Assembly: GCF_030463565.1 (NCBI RefSeq)
Contig: NC_134656.1
Location: 2,113,001-2,177,000 of the forward strand
Direction: 5' to 3'
Origin: Pelecanus crispus
Taxonomy: Eukaryota > Chordata > Aves > Pelecaniformes > Pelecanidae
Length of the DNA stretch: 64,000 nucleotides
Below the pieces are notes generated by a model. It was not told the DNA's origin. It was given only the letters and a program-made list of their open reading frames with translations, and made no database searches. How positions within the stretch are numbered: position 1 is the stretch's first letter; every line of letters starts with the position of its first letter. Both the position numbers and the translations under genes were made by a program. Positions 63,101 through 64,000 of this stretch are shown here, one piece after another.

Positions 63101-64000
63101 ACGCGTCTCGCGCATCTGGGGAGCAGCTCTTGCTCGAGGGGATGTCAGAGGTCTGTCCAGCTCTGTGCGAGCTGCCGTAAAGAGCAAGCCGGCAGCTTTA
63201 GGTACCTAAGAGGCAGTTTGGGGGACAGCCACCCAGGAGAGGTTTAGCACCGAGCTGTTCGATGCTCCCCACCCTTCTGTGCTGGGAAAGCTCAACTCTG
63301 CCCTCAGTGACTCGGTTGCCACAGGACAAAGCAGGGTTGGAGCTGAGCAAAGGGAGCCCTGGTTCCCGACACCTAATTCTGCAGCCCGAGGCCACGCAGC
63401 GCTCATCTCCACGCTTTCGCTCGATCCGCGGCCCCGCCGGGGCAGGACACGGCCGCTCTTTACCAGCACAGTCAGGGCCCTCTCTGAAACATCGGTGCTT
63501 GGCGAGGGCTGCGAAGCCGGCTGTGCGGGAGGCATCGAAGTTGTCCCCTTGCCAGGAACCAGCTGGAGAGAGCAACAATATTCAGCGGCGAGTCCCAGAG
63601 GCAGACACTGCGCAGCTCCCGGGGGATCGCGCCGCCCTCGCGCAGCGTACGAGTGCCATCTACAGGGGGGCTCCACGCTCCGGCCTGGGCACCCCCAAAC
63701 CATCCATCCCCTCGACAATCTTCTGTTAAGCAGCTTCGTGTCCCTAAGGCCGCGCTGGGCGGGCTGCAATGGCCCCATGTCTCGGTTTAGCCAGGCAGCA
63801 GGGCTAACCGCGGCGCTGAGGGCCACCCACCGCCGGATTGCAGCCGTGGGCGATATCCCTGCGGAGCTCGGTGGCTGCTGGAGCTGCTTGCCCGGCTCCG
63901 AGCGCCGCAGGGCTGCTGCCTCGAGTGGCTTTGCAGGCGGTTCCGCTGCCTGGGCTGCTGCGGCTCCTTCGGCATCGGCTCAGCTGGGGCTGGCGGAGGG
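57104..64000. other. Gene-free region to the right edge
   Basis: GC-rich, mostly unique sequence. Open frames of 100-300 codons overlap on both strands without similarity to any family I know. AT-richer patches occur at about 59,820-60,110 and 60,280-60,400 (TTTGAACAGCAGCCAGTATG). No TCEA2, RGS19 or OPRL1 exon was recognised, though short exons could be missed by eye. Confidence 0.45.

Overview
The window is nuclear DNA of a bird, not a prokaryote. Three things show this: split genes with GT/AG introns, CR1-family LINE 3' ends with the avian tail motif, and four protein-coding genes whose order matches the PRPF6 - C20orf204 - SOX18 block of human 20q13.33 (chicken chromosome 20 is the likely equivalent). 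The very high GC content, the many G-rich minisatellites and the short introns suit a microchromosome arm. Species cannot be told from what is visible. I found no prokaryotic operon, CRISPR array, phage or endogenous virus.

Layout. 1-4,427 holds the last three coding exons of PRPF6 (+), a U5 / tri-snRNP splicing factor. 8,498-14,592 holds a bird orthologue of human C20orf204 (+), once listed as the lncRNA LINC00176. It encodes a small, apparently secreted protein of 169 aa, with a probable one-codon first coding exon in a CpG island and G-rich minisatellites in introns 1 and 3. 15.4-22.1 kb is gene-free, GC-rich and full of minisatellites, and includes a perfect 31-bp inverted repeat. 22,152-23,546 (-) is a complete intronless Rh-family ammonium transporter gene with all known pore residues and a near-perfect HNF1 palindrome upstream. 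23.7-41.6 kb is gene-free, alternating GC-rich sequence with AT-rich islands that look like candidate regulatory elements. 42,876-46,218 (-) is SOX18, two exons, with one extra base at the end of the HMG-box coding sequence and an intron made almost wholly of tandem repeat. 46.5-64 kb contains no gene I can recognise. It carries a 30-bp minisatellite, three CR1 copies and some AT-rich islands. TCEA2, the neighbour of SOX18 in human, was not found there.

The genes do not form an operon or one pathway. They are conserved neighbours. PRPF6 is a housekeeping splicing gene, C20orf204 an obscure secreted protein, the Rh gene an epithelial-type gas/ammonium channel, and SOX18 an endothelial transcription factor. 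Most of the very long open frames in this window are artefacts of GC-rich tandem repeats that lack stop codons on both strands. Comparisons with human proteins were made from memory, without alignment software.
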